Source: JBMTVN01 sp046047235
Lineage (GTDB): Bacteria; Verrucomicrobiota; Verrucomicrobiia; Limisphaerales; JAHDYP01
Assembly (NCBI GenBank): GCA_046047235.1
Contig: JBJOII010000045.1
Span: 1 to 39,659 of the forward strand
Length of the DNA: 39,659 nucleotides
Direction of reading: 5' to 3'
Made by a program: the position numbers and the translations under genes. Numbering within the stretch: the first letter of the stretch is position 1; the number at the start of each line of letters is the position of its first letter. Shown here in pieces: positions 7,980-17,000 of this stretch. The notes under the pieces are model-generated. The model was given only the letters and a program-made list of their open reading frames with translations. It did not search any database and was not told the DNA's origin.

Positions 7980-8130
7980 TGGGTTCATGATCTTTGGCCT
8001 TTGGGGGTAGTGGGTGCAGGGGTATGCGGGTATGGAGGCGGGTGGGGTGAGGTGGAAAACTCGGTTGTTCTGTGGATCTCCTGTTGAAAACGGGGGTTGG
8101 GTCGCTTATTGGGGGGGCGTGTCTAAACTG

Positions 8131-10929
8131 ATGGACAACATTCGGGAGTCGGCTGAGCGGCGGTTGGTGTTGCCTGCGGGGCGGAAGCCGTCGCAGGAGT
8201 TGGCGCGTTACAAGGAGTATTTGAAGCATGAGACCAACCGGCTGAAGCATTTGCATCGCGGGGGTGTGGGGGGGCGGGAGATCTGTGAGGCCCGGGCTTT
8301 GGGGTTGGATTTGTTGATCCGGCATTTGTTGGATTCGGTGATGGCGAACCTGCCGCCGAGCGAGGGGCCGGAATCGCCGCGGTTTGCGTTGGTGGCGACG
8401 GGTGGTTATGGGCGAGGGGAGTTGAATCCGTGCAGTGACATTGACCTGATGTTTTTGCACAACCTGGACAGCGGGGCATTGGCGCGGGGCCGGGTGCATC
8501 CGTGGCTGTCGAGTTTGATCGACGGGTTGTTGTATACCCTTTTCGACGTGGGGATGAAGGTGGGGTATGCGGTGCGGAGTGTGGAGGACTGTGTGACGGT
8601 GGCGAACGGGGACATGCAGTCGAAGACGTCGCTTTTGGAGGCGAGGTTGATCGCGGGGGACACCGAGTTATTTGAGCGTATGCAGGCGGTGTTTTTGGCC
8701 CGGTGCGTGAGGGGTCAGGAATCGGGGTATTTGGAGGCGCGGATTGCGGACCAGGAGGCGCGGCGGACAAAGCATGGGGATTCGGCGACGATGCAGGAGC
8801 CGAACATCAAGAATGGGTGTGGTGGGTTGCGAGACTACCAGAACCTGCTGTGGATGGCGTTTTTCAAGTATCGGACGCGGACATTGCAGGAGATGCAGGA
8901 GCGGGATTTGATCAGCCCGGCTGAGCGTCGGGAGTTGGGTGAGGCGTATGATTTTCTACTGCGGGTGAGGAATGAGCTGCACTACGAGTTGAACCGTGCG
9001 GCGGACGTGGTGTTACGGTCGTTGCAGCCGAAGCTGGCACATAACCTGGGTTACACGCAGCGGTCACCGGTGCGACGGCTGGAGGAGTTCATGCGGGATT
9101 TATACATCCACATGCGCAACGTCTATCTGATTACGCGAACGCTGGAGCAACGTCTGGCCTTGCTGCCGGATCCGATGCGGCGCGTGCCGTCGTTAAAGCA
9201 GTTGATCAAGCGGGGCAGAGAACGGATCAGTCGCCAGGTGATGGACGGGTTTGAGTTTGCGGACGGCGAGGTGCGGGCGTTGTCGAGGCGTGTGTTCAGG
9301 GATCAGCCGAGGCGGTTATTGCGGGTATTTCTTTATGCGCAGCAGCGCGGGTTGCGGTTGCATCCGGACGTGACGCAGTTGATCCGGCAGCAATTGAATC
9401 TGGTGGACGACGAGTTTCGTGCTGACACGGGAGCGCGCGAGGCATTTTTGGAGATTTTGGATCAGCGCGGCAATGTGGCTCCGGCGTTGCGGGGGATGCA
9501 TGAGACGGGATTGCTGGGACGGTATGTGCCGGAGTTTGAGCCTTTGACCTGTCTGGTGCAGCACGAGTTCTATCACCAGTATGCAACGGACGAGCACACC
9601 CTGCAGTGTTTGGAACATCTGGATCATGTTTGGGAGGCGGAGGAGCCGCCGCATCGGCATTACACGGAGACGTTCCAGAGTCTGGAACGTCCGTATGTGC
9701 TTTATCTGGCGCTGTTGCTACACGACGTAGGCAAGGCGAGGCGGGACGGGGATCACTGTGTATCGGGTGCGAAGATGGCGCGGGCGGTGGCGAAGCGGCT
9801 GGAGTTGGACGATTCCACGACCGAGGCGTTGGATCTGCTGATCCGGCAGCATTTGCTGATGAGCCGGATATCGCAGCGGCGGGATCTGGAGGATGCCTCT
9901 GTCATCAAGAATTTTGCGTCGGAGGTGGGTAGTGTGGAGCATTTGAAGATGCTGACGCTGCACACGCTGGCGGACTCCCTGGGCACGAGCGACCAGTTGT
10001 GGAACGGGTTCAAGGATTCGCTGTTGCTGCAGTTGTATCGCAAGGCGCAGGACCACATGGAAGGGACGAGCGAGTATCTCAGTGCGGAGACGCGTCGGCG
10101 TGAGGTATTGGCGGAGGAAGTGCGCGAGATTCTGGGTGGGGGCGTGACGGAGGAAGAGTTGCAGGCGCATTTTGAGTTGTTGCCTGCGCGGTATTTTGAG
10201 GTGCACGAGGCTCCCGCGATTGAGCGGGATCTGCGTTTGGTGCGGCGATTCCTGAAGATTCAGTTTAGTCCGGACGATGATGCATTGGAGCCAGCGGTGG
10301 CGTGGTTGAACGAGCCTGACCGGGGGTGTGCCACCCTGCGGGTCTGCACGTGGGATCGACCGGGGTTATTCGGCAAGATCACGGGTGCGCTGACGGCGGC
10401 CGGTCTCAATATTCTGGACGCCCAGATCTTCACACGGATGGACAGTATCATCATTGATACCTTTGCCGTGGTGGTGGCGCGGACCGGGAAGTTGCCCAAC
10501 AAAGAGGAGCGGCAGGCATTTGAGAGCCTGATGCTGCGGGCCCTGGGTTGGGAGGCGGGCAAGCTGGACTTGGGGACACAGATCATCAAGCGGCACTCGC
10601 AGCCCAAACTCTACTACTCGGTTGAAGGTGCACGCGTGCCAACGACCGTCCGGTTTGACCATGAAAGCTCAGACTACTTCACGGTGATTGATTTGGAGGC
10701 GGAGGATCATGTCGGACTGCTGTATGCAGTGACGCGCGTGCTTTCCAGCTTGCAGCTGGATATTTCCGTGGCACGGATCAACACCGAGCGAGGGGCGGCG
10801 ATCGATACGTTTTACGTGACCGAGATGGATGGCAAGAAAGTCACTGAGCCCGCGCGTGAACAGGAGATTGCTGAGGCTTTGACGCAGGCGATTGCGTCGT
10901 TGGACGAGCAGACGGTGTCGGCGGTGTGA
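8131..10929 (+). CDS. glnD: [Protein-PII] uridylyltransferase / uridylyl-removing enzyme
   Basis: A 932-residue GlnD, the bifunctional sensor that adds UMP to PII proteins when glutamine is low and removes it when glutamine is high. Domains in order: nucleotidyltransferase with GGYGRGEL at 91-98 and metal-binding D103/D105 in SDIDL; GlnD linker; HD phosphohydrolase domain with H489 and the H531-D532 pair (LLLHDVGKAR); two C-terminal ACT domains starting about 736 (TWDRPGLFGKITGAL) and 854 (EDHVGLLYAVTRVL). All key residues are present, so both activities should work. I chose the ATG at 8131, preceded by a G-rich stretch; a GTG at 8014 would add 39 residues of non-conserved sequence next to repeat DNA. 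The A of the TGA stop begins repeat copy E. No PII or glutamine synthetase gene is nearby. Confidence 0.95.
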   Translation: MDNIRESAERRLVLPAGRKPSQELARYKEYLKHETNRLKHLHRGGVGGREICEARALGLDLLIRHLLDSVMANLPPSEGPESPRFALVATGGYGRGELNPCSDIDLMFLHNLDSGALARGRVHPWLSSLIDGLLYTLFDVGMKVGYAVRSVEDCVTVANGDMQSKTSLLEARLIAGDTELFERMQAVFLARCVRGQESGYLEARIADQEARRTKHGDSATMQEPNIKNGCGGLRDYQNLLWMAFFKYRTRTLQEMQERDLISPAERRELGEAYDFLLRVRNELHYELNRAADVVLRSLQPKLAHNLGYTQRSPVRRLEEFMRDLYIHMRNVYLITRTLEQRLALLPDPMRRVPSLKQLIKRGRERISRQVMDGFEFADGEVRALSRRVFRDQPRRLLRVFLYAQQRGLRLHPDVTQLIRQQLNLVDDEFRADTGAREAFLEILDQRGNVAPALRGMHETGLLGRYVPEFEPLTCLVQHEFYHQYATDEHTLQCLEHLDHVWEAEEPPHRHYTETFQSLERPYVLYLALLLHDVGKARRDGDHCVSGAKMARAVAKRLELDDSTTEALDLLIRQHLLMSRISQRRDLEDASVIKNFASEVGSVEHLKMLTLHTLADSLGTSDQLWNGFKDSLLLQLYRKAQDHMEGTSEYLSAETRRREVLAEEVREILGGGVTEEELQAHFELLPARYFEVHEAPAIERDLRLVRRFLKIQFSPDDDALEPAVAWLNEPDRGCATLRVCTWDRPGLFGKITGALTAAGLNILDAQIFTRMDSIIIDTFAVVVARTGKLPNKEERQAFESLMLRALGWEAGKLDLGTQIIKRHSQPKLYYSVEGARVPTTVRFDHESSDYFTVIDLEAEDHVGLLYAVTRVLSSLQLDISVARINTERGAAIDTFYVTEMDGKKVTEPAREQEIAEALTQAIASLDEQTVSAV

Positions 10930-11140
10930 GCGCGGAGCGCAGAGGGTAAAGGCTGAGCGCTGAGTGCAAAGCGGCAAGCGGGAAGCGCACCCCGGGTCTT
11001 CGGTCGCTCGGGGCGATGTCCGATCTTCGATATCCGGTATCCTGGTTGCTCCCACTGCGAGCTTCAGTTTTCGAATGAGGCGTGCGTAGGTCCGTGTTCT
11101 GAAACACCGAAACTCCGGCAGGGGTCCGGGGGGCGAGAAG
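10929..11140. repeat. Composite intergenic repeat, copy E
   Basis: Fills the gap between the convergent glnD and acpS genes. Bases 10929-10990 are a string of mostly seven-base units (AGCGCGG, AGCGCAG, AGGGTAA ... AGCGGCA, AGCGGGA), with one unit shortened to six. Bases 10989-11074 are identical to 1-86 and include a CCCCG ... CGGGG inverted repeat and four GATATCC-type units at 11015-11042. The hexamer array of copy A is missing here: after TTTTCGA the sequence goes almost straight to the core (from about 11082), which ends CCGGCAGGGGTC at about 11126. Confidence 0.87.
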
Positions 11141-11143
11141 GGG

Positions 11144-11521
11144 TTATTTTTCGAGGATGGCGGTGGCGGTGGCGTACTTGGCGGTATGGCTGAGGCTGAT
11201 GTGGATGGCGGTGGCGTGGAGGGAGGAGAAGAGAGTGGCGCCCTGGTCATGCAGGACGACGTAGGGCTGGCCGGATTCCTTGCGGCGGATCTCCATGTCG
11301 AGCCAGCTGAGGTGGGCTCCGATGCCGGTGCCGAAGGTTTTGGCGATGGCTTCCTTGGCGGCGAACCGGGCGGCGGCGGGGGGGGCGGGGTCGCGGTGGG
11401 ACTGGCAATAGGCCCATTCTTCCGGTCTGAGGAAGCGTAGGACGAAATGGTCGCCGTGGCGTTCGATCGCGTTGCGGATGCGTTCGACTTCTACGATGTC
11501 GACGCCGGTGCCGAGGATCAT
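11144..11521 (-). CDS. acpS: Holo-[acyl-carrier-protein] synthase
   Basis: A 125-residue AcpS, which moves the 4'-phosphopantetheine arm from coenzyme A to acyl carrier protein in fatty acid synthesis. The N-terminus ILGTGVDIVEVERI holds the metal-binding Asp8, and the second signature FAAKEAIAK holds Glu57. The C-terminal HISLSHTAKYA strand completes the family fold. The length is normal for a trimeric AcpS. Its ATG overlaps the pdxJ stop by four bases (11518-11521), so it is translationally coupled as the last gene of the lipoprotein-pdxJ-acpS operon. The pdxJ-acpS pairing is common in many bacteria. Confidence 0.94.
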   Translation of the reverse strand: MILGTGVDIVEVERIRNAIERHGDHFVLRFLRPEEWAYCQSHRDPAPPAAARFAAKEAIAKTFGTGIGAHLSWLDMEIRRKESGQPYVVLHDQGATLFSSLHATAIHISLSHTAKYATATAILEK

Positions 11522-12267
11522 GCCGGGTTGGTGTAGGGTGCCATGAGGCTGAGCATATCGCGCACGGCTGTTTCGATTCCGGAGAAGATTGCGCGGCTGA
11601 CGATGCTGTGGCCGATATTGAGTTCGACCATATGGGGAACGCAGAGGAGGGCGTGGAGGTTTTCGTAGTTGAGGCCGTGTCCGGCGTTGACCTGGAGGCC
11701 GAGGGCGTGGGCTTGTCGCGCGGAGGCGGTCAGGCGCTGGAGTTCACGTTCGCGGTTTTCGGGGTGGTGGTAATGTTCCGCGAAGGCACCGGTGTGGAGT
11801 TCAACGAACTGGGCTCCGGTTTTGGCGGCGGCGTCCATCTGGTGCGGATCTGGGTCGAGGAAGAGGCTGACTTCGATGCCGGCTCCGGTGAGTCGTTTGC
11901 AGACTTCCGTGACGGGTGCAGGATTGGCGGCCACGTTCAGGCCGCCTTCAGTCGTGATCTCCTGTCGATGCTCGGGGACGAGGCAGACGATGTCGGGCTT
12001 GAGTTTGAGGGCGATCTCCACGATTTCGGGGGCGATCGCCATCTCGAGGTTGAGCCGGGTGGCGATGCACTCGCGAAGGCTCCAGCAGTCCCGGTCCTGG
12101 AGATGACGACGGTCTTCGCGGAGGTGGGCGGTGATGCCGTGGGCGCCGGCTTTTTCGCAGGCGAGGGCGGCTTGGACGGGGCAGGGTTCACTGCCTTCGG
12201 TTTTGCCGCGGTAGCGGGCCTCGCGGAGCGTGGCGACGTGGTCGATGTTAACCCCGAGTTTCAACAT
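11518..12267 (-). CDS. pdxJ: Pyridoxine 5'-phosphate synthase
   Basis: A 249-residue PdxJ, which joins 1-deoxyxylulose 5-phosphate and 3-amino-1-hydroxyacetone phosphate to give pyridoxine 5'-phosphate in the DXP-dependent vitamin B6 route. The conserved N-terminus LGVNIDHVATLREARYRG is intact, as are the HLREDRRHLQDRD, ELHTGAFAEHY and GLQVNAGHGLNYEN segments. I chose the ATG at 12267, which has AGGAAG a few bases upstream; the frame is open for 46 more codons but that translation is low-complexity shadow of the upstream lipoprotein gene. One base separates it from the lipoprotein stop, and it overlaps acpS by four bases. Confidence 0.95.
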   Translation of the reverse strand: MLKLGVNIDHVATLREARYRGKTEGSEPCPVQAALACEKAGAHGITAHLREDRRHLQDRDCWSLRECIATRLNLEMAIAPEIVEIALKLKPDIVCLVPEHRQEITTEGGLNVAANPAPVTEVCKRLTGAGIEVSLFLDPDPHQMDAAAKTGAQFVELHTGAFAEHYHHPENRERELQRLTASARQAHALGLQVNAGHGLNYENLHALLCVPHMVELNIGHSIVSRAIFSGIETAVRDMLSLMAPYTNPA

Positions 12268-12268
12268 A

Positions 12269-13924
12269 TTACTTCCTGGTGGTGGGGATGGCGCGGGGTG
12301 TCTGGGGTTTGCGGGCGGGGGCTGTGGTCTTTTTGGCCGGGGCAGCCGGTTTGGCAGGTGCCGCTGAGGCTTGCACTTCGAGGTCGGCGAGGGGGAAGTC
12401 GACACTTTCGATCCAGCGGGCGAGCAGGACGAGTTCGGGGCCGCTGAGGCCGATTTGGGATTTCCGGTTGAAGGCCCATTTGCGGGGGCCCTCCGAGAGG
12501 ACTTCCGTGGCGGAGTTGCCGAGGAGTGGTGCGGCGGCCTGGAGCCAGGGCAGGGCGGGTTGGGCGCGGGACATTTGGGGTGTCTTGCTCATGACGGAGC
12601 CGAGCTGGGTGATCATCAGCCATTGTTTGACGCGGTGCTCAGTGATTTCCCAGCTGTAGTGGATGAGGTTGGTCGCGGCGAGCTGGTTGAGCAGTTCGGC
12701 GGGGGGCGGGCTGACCGGGAAGGAGGGGAACAGTCCGGCCACGGCGTATTCGCCGCCGGGTCCGGTCAACGATTGGAAGGAGGGCACAATGATCGGCACG
12801 GTGCCTCGCCAGACGATGGTCTGGTTGGTGGGGTTGTAGAACACGTCCGGCCTGCCGTTGGGGGAGAAGGTAGAGGGGATGAGGTCCGGGGCTTGTTGGG
12901 CGATCTTGGGGAGCTGGTTGGTGAGTCCGGGCATGGGGAAGGCCATGAAGACCTGGCCGGCGCTGGCCTGCAGGCCCCAGGTGAAGAGGCGGTTGGGTGC
13001 AGGGGTGAGGCCAAGGTCCTTGAGCAGCTGTACTTTTTCGAGGAGCGGGGCGATGCCACGGGCGGCACTGAACGTGATCAGGGGTTCGGTTACGATATTG
13101 GTGGGAACCTGCCAGGCTTCCAGCGGGCCGGTGACGTCCTCAGGGAACGTGAGTGTGCCGGAGCTGCGCACGTTCTCGCCGTCGCCGCGGAATTGAATGT
13201 CCAGCTGTGGCCAGGGGAAGTGGGTGGGGAGGTTGATGGAGGGGGCGAGAGTCTGGAGGTCGATGGATGCTTCCAGCCAGGTATCAGTGAGTTCGGGGAC
13301 GGGGCGGTGGCCGGCACCGACGGTTTCGAGCATTTTGGCGAGGCCGGGGAGGGAGGGGGTTCCGACGCCGAGCATGCCCCAGTCACCGGACTCGACCCAG
13401 CGGAGGCGGACGGGGGAGACGGGGTCGCCGACTTCGAGGGTGAGCAGGCCGCCTGCGGTTCCCTGGCGCACGGTGCCGAGGTTCCAGAGGCCGGCGATGG
13501 CGGCGATATTGGTGCGCCAGATGCCGAGGCGTTCGGGGTTGAGCCGGACGGCCAGCGTGTAGTCGGTAGGGATGGTCTCGGCGCCCTGGAGAATGAGGGA
13601 GAACTCATTGTCCCAGAGTTCCTTCGCCATCGTGTGCAGGACGGGTCGGGTGGCGGCGGCGGCGTTGGAGCTGATGATCCCTTTGCCGAGGATGGCGGGA
13701 GCTTCGCTGACCCGGGTGAAGAGGTGGTTGAGGAGGGCTTGGCTTTCGGCCATGGCGCCGATTTTTTTGAGGGTAGTGCCCCCGGAATCTGCCGCGGCCT
13801 GTTTGGCACCGACGAAATGCACCTCCCCCATGACCTGTGGTGGGGTGGCCGGTTCCTGTTTGGCAGTGCAGCCGGCGGCCAGGAGGGCCGCCATCCCAAC
13901 CAAGGTAAGCAGTCGGATAGTCAT
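12269..13924 (-). CDS. Lipoprotein of unknown function
   Basis: A 551-residue protein I do not recognise. It has a clear lipoprotein signal peptide: hydrophobic stretch at residues 4-18 and the lipobox LAAGC with Cys19. After it comes a soluble part of about 490 residues with several 'PLLEKVQLLKDLGL', 'GEYAVAGLFPSFPVSPPP' and 'LARWIESVDFPLADLEV' type segments, which may reflect a duplicated alpha/beta architecture. The C-terminal 35 residues are Ala/Pro/Lys-rich (AAPAKPAAPAKKTTAPARK), as in envelope proteins that cross or bind peptidoglycan. It is the first gene of an operon with pdxJ (one-base gap) and acpS. A membrane-anchored periplasmic location is likely; the function is open. Confidence 0.72.
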   Translation of the reverse strand: MTIRLLTLVGMAALLAAGCTAKQEPATPPQVMGEVHFVGAKQAAADSGGTTLKKIGAMAESQALLNHLFTRVSEAPAILGKGIISSNAAAATRPVLHTMAKELWDNEFSLILQGAETIPTDYTLAVRLNPERLGIWRTNIAAIAGLWNLGTVRQGTAGGLLTLEVGDPVSPVRLRWVESGDWGMLGVGTPSLPGLAKMLETVGAGHRPVPELTDTWLEASIDLQTLAPSINLPTHFPWPQLDIQFRGDGENVRSSGTLTFPEDVTGPLEAWQVPTNIVTEPLITFSAARGIAPLLEKVQLLKDLGLTPAPNRLFTWGLQASAGQVFMAFPMPGLTNQLPKIAQQAPDLIPSTFSPNGRPDVFYNPTNQTIVWRGTVPIIVPSFQSLTGPGGEYAVAGLFPSFPVSPPPAELLNQLAATNLIHYSWEITEHRVKQWLMITQLGSVMSKTPQMSRAQPALPWLQAAAPLLGNSATEVLSEGPRKWAFNRKSQIGLSGPELVLLARWIESVDFPLADLEVQASAAPAKPAAPAKKTTAPARKPQTPRAIPTTRK

Positions 13925-14032
13925 AAGAACCCGGATTCCTTGCCAGAGGCGGGGCGAATTATCAAACCGATTTCCGGTCCTTTAGGCTCGACGGGTCCGG
14001 ATGCGGGTGGTTGGTTGGTCGCGTTGCTTTTC

Positions 14033-14040
14033 AAGGAGGT
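14033..14040 (+). promoter_or_regulatory. Strong ribosome binding site for comEC
   Basis: AAGGAGGT, a perfect anti-16S match, sits three bases before the ATG at 14044. It fixes the comEC start at 14044 rather than the upstream in-frame codon at 14011. Most other genes in this window have weak or no such site, so this one stands out. Confidence 0.8.
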
Positions 14041-14043
14041 GAC

Positions 14044-17000
14044 ATGCGGTATCCCTTTATTGGAGTCCTGCTACCCTATGTTTTCGGGGTCCTGTTGGGT
14101 GCTTCTGTTGAAGTTCCCTTGGGCCTGTTGTTTGTGGCCACGTGGGTTCTCGTGATGGCTTGGTGGCTGTGGTTGTTTTGGCCGGGGGGTGGTGGTTGGC
14201 GGAACGAGCGAGCGGCGAGCTGGGTGTTGATTGCGGCCTTGGTGGCGGCGGGGTGGTTGAATATTCGGAGGCACACGGAGGTGGTCTCGTTGCGGGATGT
14301 GCGACTTTGGCCGGGGGGGGAGGCGGTATTGGCAGTGGTGGAGGCCAGGTTGGCGGGGGTGCCGGAGTTGCGGGCGGTGGAGGATGAAGCCGGGACGCAG
14401 TGGCGGACCCGGGTGGTGTTGGATCTGGAGCGGATCCGGGTGGGAGGCAGAGAGGTGGCGGTTCGGGGGAGGGCTTTGGCCACATATCCCGGGCAACTGG
14501 GGCCGGGTTACGGGCAGGGGGCGCGGGTGCGGGTTTATGGTGTGTTGAAGGAGCCGCCCGGGGCAGCTGCCCCCGGGTTGTTCGACCAGCGATCCTATGG
14601 TTTACGGAAGGGGATTACCCATCTGCTGGTGACGGATGAGCCCGGGGACTGGCGGCTGGTGTCGGGTGGCGTGGGGGAGGGTTTTCTGGCGTGGGCGGCG
14701 CGCACATTGGCGAAGGGATTGCCGGAGGAGGATCCAGCCACAAGGCTGCGCTGGGCGATGTTACTCGGTTGGAGGGGAGTGATGACGGAGGAGTTGAGAG
14801 AGCCCTTTTTGCATTCGGGGACGATGCATGTGTTTGCGATCAGCGGTCTGCATATCTCTTTGGTGTCGATCATTCTGACTTCGGTGCTGCGGTTGTTGCG
14901 GGTGCCACGGGCGAGGGTGGGGGCTGTCGTGCTGCCGGCGTTGTGGTGTTACGTGAGTTTGACGGGCTGGCAGGCGTCGGCGGTGCGGGCGAGCGTGATG
15001 ATGTCCGTGGTGGTAGCGGGGTGGGCTTTGCGGCGGCCGAGCGATCTGTTGAACTCGCTGGCTGGGGCGGCCTTTTTGCTGTTGGTTTGGGATCCGCGCC
15101 AGCTGGGGGATGCGGGCTTTCAGTTGTCCTTTGGGGTGGTGTTGAGTTTGGCGATCCTAGTGCCGGGGTTCTCGGCTTGGGGTGCGAAGCGTCTTGAGCC
15201 TGAGCCGTGGCTGCCGCCCGAGTATTACTCGAGCCGGTGGGAGAAGGCGCGGGATTTGGCCTACAAGGGTTGGACCTCGTGCAGCGTTTCTGCGGCGGCG
15301 TGGATGGGGTCTGCGCCCCTTGTGGCCTGGTATTTCCATGTACTGACGCCGGTTTCGCTGGTGTTGAACTTATGGGTGGTGCCGCTTGCGGGTGTGGTGG
15401 TTTTGGCGGGTTTATGCAGCCTGGCGGCGGGGGCCTGGTGGGATTGGGGTACGGAGTGCTTTAACGCCAGTGGCTGGCTGGCGATGCGGCTGATGCTCTG
15501 GGCGAGCCAACGGGGCGAGGAGCTGCCCGGGGCCTGGTGGCCGGTTGCCCGTCCTCCCGTATCTCTGGTGTTGGGCTATTATGGTGTGCTGCTTTGGGTA
15601 TTTCTGCGGGCAAGTGGTGTGTCGCAGGCCTGGAATCGGGTCTGGCTGGGGACATCCCTTGGTCTGGTGGCATTCGGTTTGGCGACGGCGCTGTGGGATC
15701 GGAGCCGCGGGATGGAGGTTGTCGTTCTGCCTGTGCGTGGTGGTGATTGTGTCTGGGTGGATTTGCCGGGGACAGCCGGGGATGTGCTGTTGGACAGCGG
15801 GGATGCGAGGGCTGCGGAATGGGTTGTTGGCCCCTATTTGAGGGCACAGGGGTTGAGTGAGGTTCCGGTGCTGGTGTTGTCCCACGGTGACGCAGGGCAT
15901 GTGGGTGGGGTGCCCGCGCTGCTGGCTGATTTTGGTGTGCGAGAGCTCTGGATGAGTCCCTTTGAAGCGCGGTCGCGGGTTTATCGGGATGTGGTATCCG
16001 GCTTGGTGGATGCGGGAGTGGAGATCAGGCGGCTGGAGCGGGGTCTGAGTCTTGGGCCGTGGCGGGTGTTGCATCCGGTGGCGGGCGATCCGTTTACGCG
16101 GGCGGATGATCAGGCCCTGGTGTTGTTGCTGGAGTGGGAGGGGTTTCGAGTATTGTTCTGTTCGGATCTGGGACGACAAGGCCAGTTGCGGCTCCTTGAG
16201 CGCGAGCCCGGGCTGAGGGCTGACGTTTTGGTGGCGGGTTTGCCGGGAGAAGAGGGAGAGTTTCTGATCGACGGTTTTCTGGATGCCGTGAGTCCCCGGG
16301 CGGTGGTGGTGAGTTGTGGTGGCCTGGGGCGTGAGGGGATTGTGCCCCGGGAAAACCACCTCCGGCTGGAGCGCCGGGGTGCTCCCGTATTATGGACTCG
16401 AGAGGCGGGGGCAGTGCGGCTCCGCGTGCGAGGGGGGCGGCTTGAGGTGGAGGGGATGGATGGTCGGAGGTTGTCCCTGACGGCCTTAGCGGCGGAGGAA
16501 CTTACCGGCGCCGCCCATGCGGGACATCATGCGCTGAAACTTGCCCATCTTCTTCATCATCTGCTGCATCTGGCCGAACCGGTTCAGAAGAGTGTTGAGT
16601 TCGGTGACGGTGGTGCCGCTACCGGCTGCAATGCGGCGGCGGCGGCTGGCGTTCAAGATCTGCGGAGTGGCGCGTTCCTTAAGGGTCATCGAGCAGATCA
16701 TGCCCTCCATCCGTTTGAACTCCTTCTCACTCTTGCTGAGGTCCGCCTGTTTCATGGCTTCACCAGCTCCGGGCAGGAGGCTGACGATGTTTTCCAGCGG
16801 GCCCAGTTTCTTCATCTGCCGCAGCTGCTCAAGAAAGTCGTCGAGCGTGAACTGGCCTCGGCGCATCTTCTCTTCCAGCTTCTGCGCCTGGTCGAGATCG
16901 ACCGCCTCGGCCGCCTTTTCCACCAGGCTGACGACGTCGCCCATGCCGAGGATGCGCGAGGCCATTCGCTCGGGGTGGAAGGGTTCGAAGTCCTCGAGCT

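Noticed and set aside
12371..14155. 594-residue open frame on the + strand
   Set aside because: Antisense to the lipoprotein gene; glycine/glutamate-rich low-complexity translation typical of GC-rich shadow frames.
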